64,000 nt of DNA from Proales similis (Eukaryota > Rotifera > Eurotatoria > Ploima > Proalidae): contig JAGVRJ010000004.1 of NCBI GenBank assembly GCA_019059635.1, forward strand, positions 1,426,001 through 1,490,000, written 5' to 3'. The stretch's first letter is position 1; every line of letters starts with the position of its first letter. Shown here in pieces: positions 21,236-32,801 of the stretch. A program made the translations under genes and the position numbers. Under the pieces are notes generated by a model. That model was not told the origin of the DNA and searched no databases. It saw nothing but the letters and a program-made list of their open reading frames with translations.

Positions 21236-22756
21236 TTACACTGGACTCTTGGCCTCGATCTTTTGGGTGAGGGGCAGAGAATGCAGCAGTTCAATCGGTA
21301 TCTAGCCAAAGTCGATTAGAATGAGCGTCCAGGAAATGAAAAGTCCGGCTGGAAGGGTGCCTACCGGAAACACGATGGTCGAGTTCTTTTCCGAAGCGAT
21401 TGTGGTCAACGTCTGCAAATAGCGGAGCTGAAGAGCAATCGGTGACTTGTTGATTATCTCGGCCGCATCACGCAGCGCTTTGCCAGCTTTGTGTTCTCCC
21501 TCGGCCGCGATTACTTTGGCGCGCGCCTCTCGAGCCGCCTCGGCCTCGGCTGCCATCGCTCGCTGCAGCTGAATTGGCAAACGAACGTCTTTGCTTTTCA
21601 TTTCAAAAGAAAAGATTATGCCAAGTCAGCGATCTGGCTAAATAGTAAAAAGCATTTACACTTCGACTCGTTCGACTCGCACTCCCCAGCTCTCTGTGGT
21701 CTCGTCAAGAACAGCCTTTGAAACGAGAAGAAATGAAGATGCTTATTTGGGAGGAGGCAATTTGGTCCGAGCAAACCTGCATGGCGACCGCGATCGACTC
21801 TCGTTCGGCCAAGATTTCCTGAAGAGATCGGGTGCCCAGCACATTTCTCAGCGTGGTCGCTGCTAGTAACTGCGTAGATTTGGGCGCATCTTCAACATTC
21901 GTGACGCTAATTATCTTTGAAATGCGTTCGAAAGTAAAAGGTTGGCCGAAATGCAAAGAAAAGCAAATCAATTTACAGGATCGAATATCCGAAAGTAGAC
22001 GACTGCATCGACCGCAACCGTGACTGAGTCACGAGTGAGAATCTGGCAAAAATCGCAGCGTCTAGCTTGAGTAGATGTGAAAACTGGACAGACGGAGAGC
22101 AGCCTACCTCTTGTGGCGGCACGTCAAAAGTAACAGTACGCAGATCGACTTTGGTGTATGTATCAATGCAGGGAACAATGAAGAACATGCCTGGGCCTCT
22201 CGCTCCACCTGGCAGGATTCTACCCAAACGGAACATGACCTAAGATCGGGCGTGAGTAGATTTAAGCAAAACGATCCATTAAAAATGAGCAGGTGAATCA
22301 AGCACTTACGGCTCTTTCGTACTCTTGAACGATTTTCAAGCACATTGTGAGTGAAAACGGAAGAGTAAGCACAATGAGTATGTAGGAGAGGACCAGTAGG
22401 GCGTAGCCACAATAGCCGATTCCTTTGTTCTCGCTCGTTTCTATTCAAATTATTTTATTCCTCAAATCGGGCGGATCCAACCAAGTCGACTTGAAACAAT
22501 TACCTGGTCCAAGCGAGTACTTTTGCTCAGTCGATCTGGTCGGGCTTTGAGGAAAATTGACGTGCATTTGCTGCTGCTGCTGATGGTGATGCTGCTGTTG
22601 GTGTTGACGTTGTTGTTTTGGTGCGAGTCTGTATGCTTCGTCAATCTCATTTTCACTTTCGCCTTCTTCCGCCTGCTCTGGTGGATATCTCGCCTGATTG
22701 TTGATCAGAATGCTCCTTACAGGCGGCATCATTTTCTTGTCATCCCTGAGCATCAT
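21236..22756 (-). CDS. MEC-2/podocin-like stomatin-domain protein
   Basis: Stomatin-domain scaffolds insert into the inner leaflet through a hairpin and regulate ion channels and membrane order; MEC-2 serves touch channels in C. elegans. Eight exons, 22756-22504, 22440-22310, 22239-22108, 22042-21977, 21914-21777, 21715-21660, 21593-21365 and 21301-21236, give 356 residues. The N-terminus is Gln/His-rich. A hydrophobic hairpin ([22 protein letters not shown]) follows, then the PHB domain: [107 protein letters not shown] and [11 protein letters not shown] final 66-bp intron puts the last exon at IPIELLHSL; reading through it instead gives a premature stop at 21302. Introns are 61-72 bp. Confidence 0.95.
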
Positions 22757-25086
22757 GGTAGTCTGAACAAGTGTCCTAGATTAAAGCCTTGGTCACACTA
22801 GATCGCTTTCGACTTTTTCTTTTCACTGCTTTTTTTTTCGTTAATCTAGTCAATGAGAAATAAATCATTTCATCAGTTCGAGCAGCGACGACTTGGACGG
22901 TTGGAAATCTCAAAATGAATGGGAAATGATGAAAATGATTTAGTGGACACGTAGTCAATGGCCATTTGACAATAGTGCAGCTCTAAATCGCATATAAATC
23001 AAACAGACAAACAAACCGGCTTAGTTGAGCAAAACAACCACTGCCACGAACCCATTCACCAACACACACACCGAAGAAGGCAGCTAGACCGGTCCGAAAA
23101 CAATATGCGTCAATCAGCCAACACCAATATTCCATTTCCGTAGATGTCGCTTGCAAGCCTTATTGGCTCTCAAAAATAACACTCGTCGGAGAGGGCATTT
23201 TTTTTTCGATCGAAACACGAATATGGCATTTATACGAGCGGATAGAGGAGACAGCTTTAATATGAATATATCAATATAGCGCGCGAACAATGCGCAATCG
23301 GAACGAAATAAAAATCATGATCAATTTCGGCGAACGCAACAGTGCATCAGGCAATGATGGATGAATTGATGACACGAGCAAGTCAAGTCGAGCTTCGATA
23401 TTTCTCCATGCAATCAGTGTCAGCAGTTTTTTGCCAACTTGATAATTATTGCCTCGTTGATATCAGAATTGGCCAAATTAACTAGATAAAATCGATTTGG
23501 TGCAAAAGTCAATTCAGTGAACGCTCTTGGTCCAAATGTAGACTCGCATGCAAATGCAATTTGAATGCATTAAATACGAGTGTGTAAACATATGTTGTCG
23601 CCATTGCAGCCAGAACAACCACCACTTGTGCGAGTGCCAATGCTGCTGCGGCTGTTTAAGGCTCTGGCTCGCCTCGAACTGATTTGCTTGGCATTTGAGT
23701 ATTTGCTGTGCTTCAGGAAATTGCAGCAATACAAGATTCAAGGCGAAGCAAAACGAGAGGAAATAAGCGCTTGGATAATTTGGTTTGGCTTTTCGCTTAA
23801 AACGACTTGATACAAAGCGAGCGGAAAATTTAGATGAGTAGAAAAGCCGAAAAATAGAGAGCAACTAGCGGAGAGAGAACACACTAGAAATTAGGAATCA
23901 GCTAAAAGCAGGCGGCGGCGATCGGTCTTGTTATTTGCCAAGTACAATCACTGCAGACATAGAGGACTTGGAAGAAACAGCACGTAGACTAAATCGAAGT
24001 GCTTCGTCAATTAGCGCAAAACTTGCCTTATTCGCAATAAGTCTTAGAAAGCGCGCCGCGAACGCCGGATATTTCGTGCTGCCTGAGCGCTCTCTAATAT
24101 CTATTGACTCTAAATAGACACAAACACACGCTTCTAAGTTGAGAGATTGCCCAAGTTGAGACTTTCTCTTCACGTTCTCATTTCTCTCTCTCTCTCTCTC
24201 TTTTCTTTAATAAACTCGTGCGCTCTAATCTAGGCGCAGAGGAAAAGCTCTGGTCGGGCCAAGATCGATTAAAGAGAGAAAGGAATTGTGTCAGGCTTCC
24301 CGTCATTGCATCTAAGTGCCTCTTTGGTGAACTCCGTCAAAATCGGACGGCTCTTGAAAAGTAAATCGAAAAAAAAAAGGTCGACTCGCAATAGCTTCAG
24401 CGATATAAATTATTAATTAGGCAGGCCGTAGAGTCGTTCTGCTTAGGACTCGACCCGAATGACTCGGACTCGTTATTGTTGTTGTGTTGTTGTTGTTGTT
24501 TATTACCATTGAAACAATTCGCTCTCGATTAGAAGCTAATTGAACCTCATCGTGAGCCTCCTGGCGCAATCAGGCGCATGAGACGGCTTCATCGAACCAT
24601 TGCGTAGTAGAGCAATGCAGTGCAAATTGGACTGCGATCATCGGCCGGTCTGGTCTCCATACCGGTGGTTAACGAATCAAGCAGTGAGCGCAGACAGAGC
24701 GAGAGTCGGAGAATAAAACGAAAATAAAAAAGAATAAAACAATCGGTTTCATTGAGACTAAATCGTTTTTCGGTCGATCGATTAAACATGCGTGAATTTA
24801 AAGCGGAGAAATGAGCCTCGTTCGCATGCAATAATCAATCGGACCAGCAGGCAGAACGAGATCCGAGTACAAACAGGCAAACAAATAGGCAGGCACGAAA
24901 GTGTGCAGACAAACGGGCAAGCGGTGATCAAGCATAGAAGCAGGCAAGCGGCAAGTTTCCTATTTACGCAAGCGCCTGTCGAATGGCTATGCTTTCCGTT
25001 CATCATCGGCTATACTTTCGCGTCAATGGTTAATGTTTGATCGATTCAAATGCGATTACATAAGCATTTGCCAGAGTGCGCCCAAG

Positions 25087-25103
25087 CACACACACACACA
25101 CAC
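25087..25103. repeat. (AC)n microsatellite
   Basis: Short perfect dinucleotide run in noncoding DNA. Confidence 0.7.
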
Positions 25104-25340
25104 TCCATCTCAGATTGTGGTCGGCCAGGGCCGCTTCAAACTTATCATCGGCCTTTCAAACTGCTTTAAATACGACGATACGATCAAACAAGATCGAGTA
25201 CAAGCGAGCTCTAATTCTTATTTAATTTGCCGCTTGATTTGTATGCTGCAGCCAGTCGAAATTCGATATTGAATTTGCCTTCAATTTGTTCTTCTTCCAA
25301 CCCCGCCTTCAACCGCGCTCGCGCGCACACATACACTCGC

Positions 25341-25380
25341 ACATGCAAACACAATCTCGCACATGCAAACACAATCTCGG
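25341..25380. repeat. 20-bp tandem duplication
   Basis: Two head-to-tail copies of acatgcaaacacaatctcg followed by c in one copy and g in the other. The copies match at 19 of 20 positions. It is noncoding. Confidence 0.85.
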
Positions 25381-27921
25381 TAGAAAGCGGCAAATACACG
25401 CCTCTCTCTCTCTCTCTCTTAGCCTGCTTATCTGGCCGCACATCTACCGAACGGCTCATATCAGCTCTAATTCCTATTTAACTGCTTGAATTATTATTAG
25501 CGAGCGGCATTCTGAAAAGCCAGCGCTTGAGCCGTCTGTTGACGCCTCTCAGAGTCGGGAATTATAGGCATTAGCCAACGTATTCATTCGTTTCGGCAAG
25601 GTGCCACATGATAGATGAGATTTAATTTCGGCAAATTGAATAAGTGAGATGACTAACGAACGCTCAGCTGCGGCTCTCTATCAAGTCAGCGAAAGTAAAT
25701 AGCCGAAGCTCCAGAGAATTGTAGCCGTAATTCAACTCGACTACGACACTAACTGAAAGCTCTTGTTTCTTTGCGCCCAATACTCTCGATCTGTTTGTTC
25801 ATTATCGATTTTATTTTTCGAATTTAATCCTTCCATCTCATTGAGGCTGTCATTCTCTCGCCCAATCCTCCTGTCTCTGGTTAATCTAATTCCTATATAC
25901 CTTAGCGTTCTGATTCAGGCCTGAATTGCTGACGAAACACACAAGGTCCTCGACACACCGACTCAAATAGAATGTGCAATTTAGATTCGTGTCCAATCTT
26001 AACACGCGCGGGGGTCTCAGAAGAATAGCTCGCGTTGAAAAGCTAAATAAATCGAACGATTAAGAATATTAATTAGAGTCGATCAATCGATGCTCAGTGC
26101 TTTTGAATAGACTGACGTAGAGCAGTGCTATTATCTTTAAATCCGATGTCTAGAAGACTGAGAAGAAGAAGAAGAGGTAGAGGGGAGAATACAGAGATGA
26201 AGTTGAAGGGGCTAGAGATGAATAGAGGCGCACACACTGATGGCCAGTGGCGAGTCAAAGTGTGGCCAATTTTTCTCGCATATGATAAGCCACAGCACAG
26301 GTCGAGGGCATAATACTGGCTCGAAGCTGAGTAGAAAATTGCCGCCACAATGATTAATATAATATTAATTAATAAGCGCACAGAACTGATGCATCTTGAA
26401 ATCATTGCTCTACCGGCCATTGCTTGTTATGTTTGGCGCGCTTCTCTTGTTGTTTTTCTCTGTTCGTTTGTGTTTTTCGTCTTGTTGTTGTTTTGGACTT
26501 TAACTTTCTGTTGCGCAGTGAGTATAAAGACGAAGAAGAAGCAAAAACTAATTGGATAATATCGCATCATGAGATCATCGAGCAGGTCAAAGTAATCGCA
26601 TGCTGATATGCTGAAAGGCGGCCAACCCACGCCGCTCCCTTAATCTCTGCGGTCGAGCGGCGCTGGCGACTTGCAGCCTTTGAAACGTTGCTCTCTGTTG
26701 GTTGTCTCAATTAGTCTCAATGATTTCTTATTGGCATTCAGGCGGCGGTGTTGCCAACCACGCAGCTGCCCGCCCTCAAACTGCTCATTTAAATAAGAAT
26801 ATATTAGATAATCAGGTCTGATCAGTGAATGCGGCTAAATTGTATAGGGCCGCGCCAGCAGCTGCATCAGTTGCAATCCGAGTTTTCCCTGCCCTCTTTT
26901 AGTATTGCTGCTAGCCGGTCCATACGAATCGACACAAATCAAGTGAGAAGCCAAAGCACCGACAGAATGAGAGAGAGAGAGAGAGGCAGAAAAACGGAGA
27001 CAGAAAAACGCAACTAATCATGGTGAAAGAAAAAAAAGAGAGGAGAAGACGACTTGATCAAATCATGCTGAATTAATTGGGTTTGTGAAAAGCAGCGCTC
27101 ATTAAAGAGAACCTGAAATTCGGCCAAGATTTCTTTGCAATAATTTGACCAAAAAAAAATACACAACTTTAAATTGTGGAGCAAAGAATCGATAATTGCA
27201 TCAAAATTTTCTTCTTCCGTCGCAGTCAGTCGTCAATGTTTGTTGTGCGCCTATATTGTCGAGTTAATCGAAATCTAAATTTAAAAATCGTCCGAAAGAA
27301 AAAAGAGCCGCCCGCTTCCCGTAATGACTTTGTTTTCTTCCTTTTTTAATTTTCTCTTCGGGCATAAGGTCCGCTTCGCTTGTAATTTGACTCCTCGGGC
27401 AATTCATTCCGCTTGGCCGAGAATTTCCTAATTTGAGCGCGCTACAATTCGGCGGTTGCTACCTCAGACGAAGAATAACAAGTTGCTTTGGTGCGTCTCT
27501 CGTTGACCGTTAGTCCTTTGAACCTTTGAGACCCTTTAGTTTCCTTAAATCGATCAATTGACTACCAACCCGTCAGACCACTGAAACTTGCTCAACACCG
27601 AGCAAGTCTGAACAGTTCGTCACAGTCCAGAGCAGACAAGTTCCAAACTACGAGCGATTACCGAGTTACATCCGTTTATAACGGCCCGTTAATCTAAAAG
27701 CGTTTGCTCTTAATCGAATATTTATTCGCAGCGATCATCGGTTTTTGTTGCGTTGTATTAAAAATAAATCAAAATCGAATTAGACTGAGAGCACTGTAAT
27801 TGAACTTTTTCTGATTTTGTTTCGCTCGATTTGCTTTGTATTTTCTCTTTTTTTCATTTTTCCTTCTGATTCAAAGTGCCGGCACAAACTTAAAAGCGGC
27901 AGACAGCAGATGCTGGCTTGG

Positions 27922-30594
27922 TTAGTCGTCGTCGTCGTCGTTTTTGGAGTTTTTATTCAGCATCTTGATTACGAGCCGAGCGACGTTCTCTGAAAAGCCC
28001 GACTTGACCTCTCTTTCCAGAGTTGTGTTGAACTTTCGCCTGTATTCTTCTTTGATGCAGTCGAGCTCGGGCTAGATTTGTAATAATCAGCGTGCTATAG
28101 TCAAAGCGATTGAGCAGGCGCAGGCTGACTTACTTGTGAGAATATGGCGAGTAGACGAAGAAACTCCGTCTTGTTCAATTTCAATGTTTTCTGCAGCTTT
28201 TCTGCCTGATACAGAATTGGATCGTTCAAGTAGGAGCTGATTAGCTTGATCGATTTGGCAACTGCGCTCGACTGATCTCCATTGGTCCAAATCTCTTTTC
28301 CAAACAACTTGAACGCAAACGAACTGAGTGTTTGCAACGCCACACGCGCTTAGTCTCTGTACAATACCTGCTTGTACTTGATGAACAAGCTTTTCATTTC
28401 CAAGCAGCCGTATGTCTTGAAATAGTCGATGAATGGAGCTTGAGTGTAGGAAAAGCTCTTTCCCAGTTGGCGCGCGTCTTGTTCTGCTTTTTTCTCGTCG
28501 TCTCGTTCCGCTTGAATGTTTTCGTTCTGTTCAAGAGTTGAGTCGATCAAACCATCAGAGTTTCTGTGGCCAAGAGCTGTTTTACCTCTAAAAGGGCGAG
28601 CAGGAAAATCTTTATCTCGCCATCCATTTTGCTTTCGATCTCGACCTTCAGCTCTGAATCGATTTCTGCAACGTTTGTTGGCTGAAACTGGGCAATTTGA
28701 ATTCAATCTGCAGGATCGAGTTACTTTTTTGAAACATTTGCAAAAGGCTCTTTTTCGACTCGGCTCTTCGGCTTATGAGAGCTTCGGTGATCACACTGGC
28801 CGCCTCGTTCTGGTCCTAAAGTCAAACAGCTGTTCTAGCCCGAATGATGACGCCCCAACAATTTAAAAGCCTTTTACATAAAGGGACTCGTAGATGCGGT
28901 CGACGTCGACCGAGTCCATATCGGTGAGCAACGCCTGAATCAACGCCTCATATTGTTTGTCTAAAGCTTTGATTAGACCTTTTTTCAAGTCCTTTTTGGT
29001 CGATAAGCATCTTTTCAGACTTTTAGGGCGAATCAAATTCTTACTGAATTCTCGTAGGTCGCTTCGTATTTTTCTTTCGACTTCATTCTCTCCGCGTAGT
29101 TCAAGCGGATGAGTGTCTTCATCAGCACAACATCTCCTCTTTCGAGTTTATTTACAGCTTGATTGAGCAATTTAATGGAGCTTTTGTTCTAAATAAAAAG
29201 TGCATTTTGGTCTGATTGTCAGCAAAATTAATTTAAATCGGCGTCTCACTTTGTTTTTGTTGCGGCGTCCGACCTCAGGCAGTGAAAACTTGAAGAAAAC
29301 GAGTGAACAAGTGTTTTAATTGACGATTCAACGCCAATGGGCAAAATAAGCTATTTGCTTACGGCCTTGCGAGTTCCTATGCCTCGGGGCGTGTAATAAT
29401 TCCGTTGGCCATTGCCATTGAACGAAAGCTTCTGCCGCTGATAGTCCTCGTCCTGCAACATCAAAAGTCCGTCAATTGGCCGCATACACTTACTGATCGC
29501 ATTTACGAACCCATTTTTTCACGTCGTAGACTCCACGGATGTTGGCCAGTTTGTTCATGAGGCGTTCATTTTCAATGTCAATCTCGTTTCGTTGCTTTGA
29601 TTTTCTCGCTTTTCGATTCCTTTGGTAAAATTTGAAAATTATATCCTCGAGAAGAGACAAGAGACAGTTAAATGAAACATTGAAAAACCCAAAACTCGAT
29701 GCATGATTCGAAACAAAGTGTCAATTCAGTTATTCAGATACGGGTTCTTAATTAGAGAGAGAGAAAGATGTTCTCAGTTAGAGTCAATGGATAGATTGAT
29801 TATCACATAAATATCAAAAAGAGAGAAGAGAGCGTTCGGTCTGATTAGAAGGTTTTGGGATAAGATTAATCGGGGCAGATTTCATTATGAGGAAATGAGC
29901 ATTGGTTTCTGGATAGCAGAAGAACTCGAACAGAAAAGCAAACGAACAGCTAGACAATTAGAAGATCAACTAAGAGTTGACGGCTTCATTTACTTTTCTA
30001 GAGCGAGTCTATGAACACGATCGAATCAAATCTGTCTGTTACATTCGCTCTCGAATGAAAATTGACCGAAAGAGCTTTACAACTTACTTGAGCTGATCGT
30101 ATTGGGGATTGCGATGATCGACGCGCGCCTTCCGATGCTTAATGCCTTCGATGCGATTCTCCATCGAGTTCAGCTCTCTCATATGCTCAGTACGTTCGTC
30201 TTCCCTTTGCTTTTAATGCGGGCACATTTTGTTTTTGTTTGTTTGTTTTTTTTTTGAAGAAACGAATAATTGAAAAATGATTCGGCAATTGTTGGTCAAT
30301 CAAATGTCTGGCCCAACCTGTGCTCGCTTTGCATTGTTATTCAAATGAGGCAATCTAGCTTGTTGACTGTTGTAGATACGCCTGTTGGTTGCTTTTATTT
30401 CTTGCAACTGTTTACAGCATCAGCAGGAAAGCAAAAAGAAAACAGTTGTTTTTGTTATTTTTGAAACCAAGCAGATTAAGAGACGCGATCGCAAATTGAA
30501 TTACTTTTTTCAAGTGAATCTGATACTCTTTGTCCTCCCATTCCTCGTAGAGGATTCGGCTGCTGACGGCAAAGGGCGCCACGTTAGTTGACAT
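27922..30594 (-). CDS. CFAP97-domain / annexin fusion protein
   Basis: Twelve small exons join in frame: 30594-30505, 30209-30088, 29619-29511, 29452-29363, 29288-29250, 29188-29045, 28991-28878, 28815-28725, 28665-28586, 28526-28368, 28307-28134 and 28071-27922 (453 residues). Residues ~12-125 resemble the CFAP97/hemingway domain of ciliary proteins (SSRILYEEWEDKEYQIHLKK; EIDIENERLMNKLANIRGVYDVKKW). Residues ~151-453 read as four divergent annexin repeats, clearest in repeat 1 (LKKGLIKALDKQYEALIQALL) and repeat 4 (AEKLQKTLKLNKTEFLRLLAIFSQ joined to ELDCIKEEYRRKFNTTLEREV). No repeat keeps the GxGT calcium loop. The tail is Asp-rich. A ciliary or flagellar annexin is an inference. Two adjacent genes cannot be excluded, but there is no stop codon or new ATG at the junction. 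Confidence 0.75.
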
Positions 30595-32801
30595 TTGGCC
30601 CCCGAATGCTCTCCTCCACACCTCCTAAAGCAATCGTTTGAATCGGTTCGTTATTTATTTTCGCTCGGAAACGATTCACAAAGGCAATTGAAGAAATAAA
30701 ATCAAAAAGAATAGAAATGAGACGAGATAACAGCGCTGCTATCGTTTGCTCGCTTTCGACTACTAACTCGCGGCACACGGCGAACATATCAGTCGCGTGC
30801 TTTTTCCACCCGGGCAATTATTTCTTTCATTTGCATCCTGGCCGAATATCAATAGCGCTACTATGGCAACTGTCCAAGCAAATATATAAAGCGAATGAGT
30901 GAGAGAGAAACAGACGTACAGAGAGAAATAGAAAATAAAAAAAGAGGCCGACTTGAAGCATTGAGCATAATTTTGACGTTCTTGTGCCGCTACCGCTGCT
31001 GCTGCTGCCGCCATCGCCGTCATCAAGTGGCAGATAGGCAGTTTAAGAAAATAAGCGCACTCATGGCACTTTATTTTTAATTCGAAAGAAAACTCGCGCG
31101 CAACACTTTTGAGGTCTCATTTAAATCGGCCTAGTTGACTGGATGGCTGCCGGCTCTCAGTAAGCTTTTGAGCTATTCAGCCAGAAAGCGAGCACTTTTT
31201 GAAGCTCGCAGTTGCACCAAGTTTGCAATTGTCGCACCTCTCTCTCTCTGTCCTACTCTCCACGTTTTAATGTTTATTCCCATTCAATTTGACTTTGACT
31301 GCGAATAAACCAATAATCTCTGAGGAGTTTAATTCCCCGCGCACTGCTCATTCCCAACTCGGCCTCAGCCCTTTAGTCCTTAGCCTGCGTTCCCTTTGCT
31401 CCCTTTCCAGACATGATCTTCAATTACTACTTAATCCGGCCTATTTCAATATTTGATTTCACCCGTCGTTTGACAAGCAAATCCTGGCGGGCTCGAACTG
31501 AGTTGATTTTGATGGCTCACTTGTGCAGCAGATTCAACACTCTTCTCGTCTGGTCAGCCGTATTACTAAAAAACGTTGGCATATTCACATGCAAACGTTT
31601 TTATGTTTATTAATCAGAATATCTGTCTGCTCGTGAAATTCGCCCCATCCAGCCTGATTTCTGTCAAGAAATTCTGTCAATAACTTGTAAATCATGAGCA
31701 TAATATTTGAGCTTCATCTAGCTTAATATTATAAAATAACTAGAAATTTAAAATTAAGCAAAAAAAAAAGATTTTAAAAAGCTCTCTTTGCTTGAAACTT
31801 TGTGATTTAGACGCTTTCTTAAAGCACTGATAAACCACCTCTATTTATGAAGAAATTGATATGGATTGAGAGAGAAATCTTCTCGCTTGAGCGAGCTTGT
31901 TCTGGTCCACCCAAGCGCCAACTTGAAAAATATTTCATTATCAAACTTATCGCTTTAGATTTAATTGTCTTTTTCTCTGATGGCCTCTGTGATTGTTGAA
32001 GCTTTTCTCACAAACCATACTTTTGCGACTACGAACCACATTAGATCGCTGGATAATTGTAGACAATATAGGAGCTGTGTGGAGCATTTGTCAAACATAG
32101 ACGGTCATAGGAAAGCAACCAGAATCATGGGTTTCAACAATAGGATGCCCTCCGGAATTCCATTTGATTTTAAAAAGGTCTTTTGGATACTCGTTATATT
32201 CGGTCGCTTAATTTGGAAAAATACTGCGATTATACATTCAAATTTTGGCTCTAGTCAGACAATCAGCGACACGAATATGTTTGAAAGCTAAGCATTGTGC
32301 CTATTCTATAGATCAAATCAGAAACGTTTAAGCACAAGGCTGACGTCAAATCCAGGGACTATGTTCGCTTTAAAACGACTAAATGATCGACGATTATCCA
32401 GTTTGGCTCGGTATAATTTGGTCATCATTAGAAGCGTATCAATTTTTCAAGGCTGGTTAGAAAAGGAGCCTCCATCTAAATACCATGAGGATCAATTTCT
32501 ACGAATTTGTGGAGAATTCATTTAGAATATATTGCGCCTGGCTTGGTATTGGCTGAGAGTATTTTTGGCAAATTGATCACCTTAAGGTTTCGGCCTAGAA
32601 ATCAAATTATATAAAATTATGATAACGATGATTATCTCAAGTCTCCATTTCAAGAAGATTTGCTTGTGTTCTATTTCGAGATGAAATTTAATCACATGAA
32701 TCTCAGAATCGGGTTTGACCCTTGTGAATAGAGCTGTGCGCTTCTCTTTCATTCGACTTTATCCGGGGTGCTGAAGAAATTCTGTCAATAACTTGTAAAC
32801 C
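30595..32801. other. Noncoding region upstream of the receptor pair
   Basis: Contains the promoter side of the CFAP97-annexin gene, then mostly AT-rich sequence. A 55-bp relic of the receptor 5' end is at 31666-31720. Open frames at 31965-32291 and 32295-32525 are the longest, but show no recognisable domain and may be decayed sequence between the relic and the intact gene. Confidence 0.5.
31666..31720 (+). pseudogene. Relic of a receptor-gene 5' end
   Basis: These 55 bp match 32774-32828, the 5' leader and first codons of the first receptor gene, with a single difference (t for c just before the ATG). The relic includes the ATG and codons for MSIIFELHL, then hits a TAG where the intact gene continues. 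Similarity ends abruptly, so this is a truncated duplicate rather than a gene. Confidence 0.8.

Larger units (their letters stand above)
22757..27921. other. Gene-poor 5.2-kb stretch
   Basis: No supported gene on either strand. The region holds homopolymer tracts, a CT run near 24181-24204, an AC run at 25087-25103 and a 20-bp tandem duplication at 25341-25380. Short open frames such as 23580-23810 and 26094-26420 are low in information and lack splice-supported extension or family similarity. It could contain the stomatin promoter, distal regulatory DNA or unrecognised ncRNA. Confidence 0.5.

Noticed and set aside
21302-21364. Read-through C-terminus of the stomatin gene
   Set aside because: Bounded by GTAGGC and GGCTAG; removing it restores the conserved FPIPIELL end, so it is intron.
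31965-32525. Two consecutive plus-strand ORFs between the receptor relic and copy 1
   Set aside because: No recognisable homology to the receptors or to mobile elements could be seen by eye; the first starts from TTG. Possibly decayed sequence.
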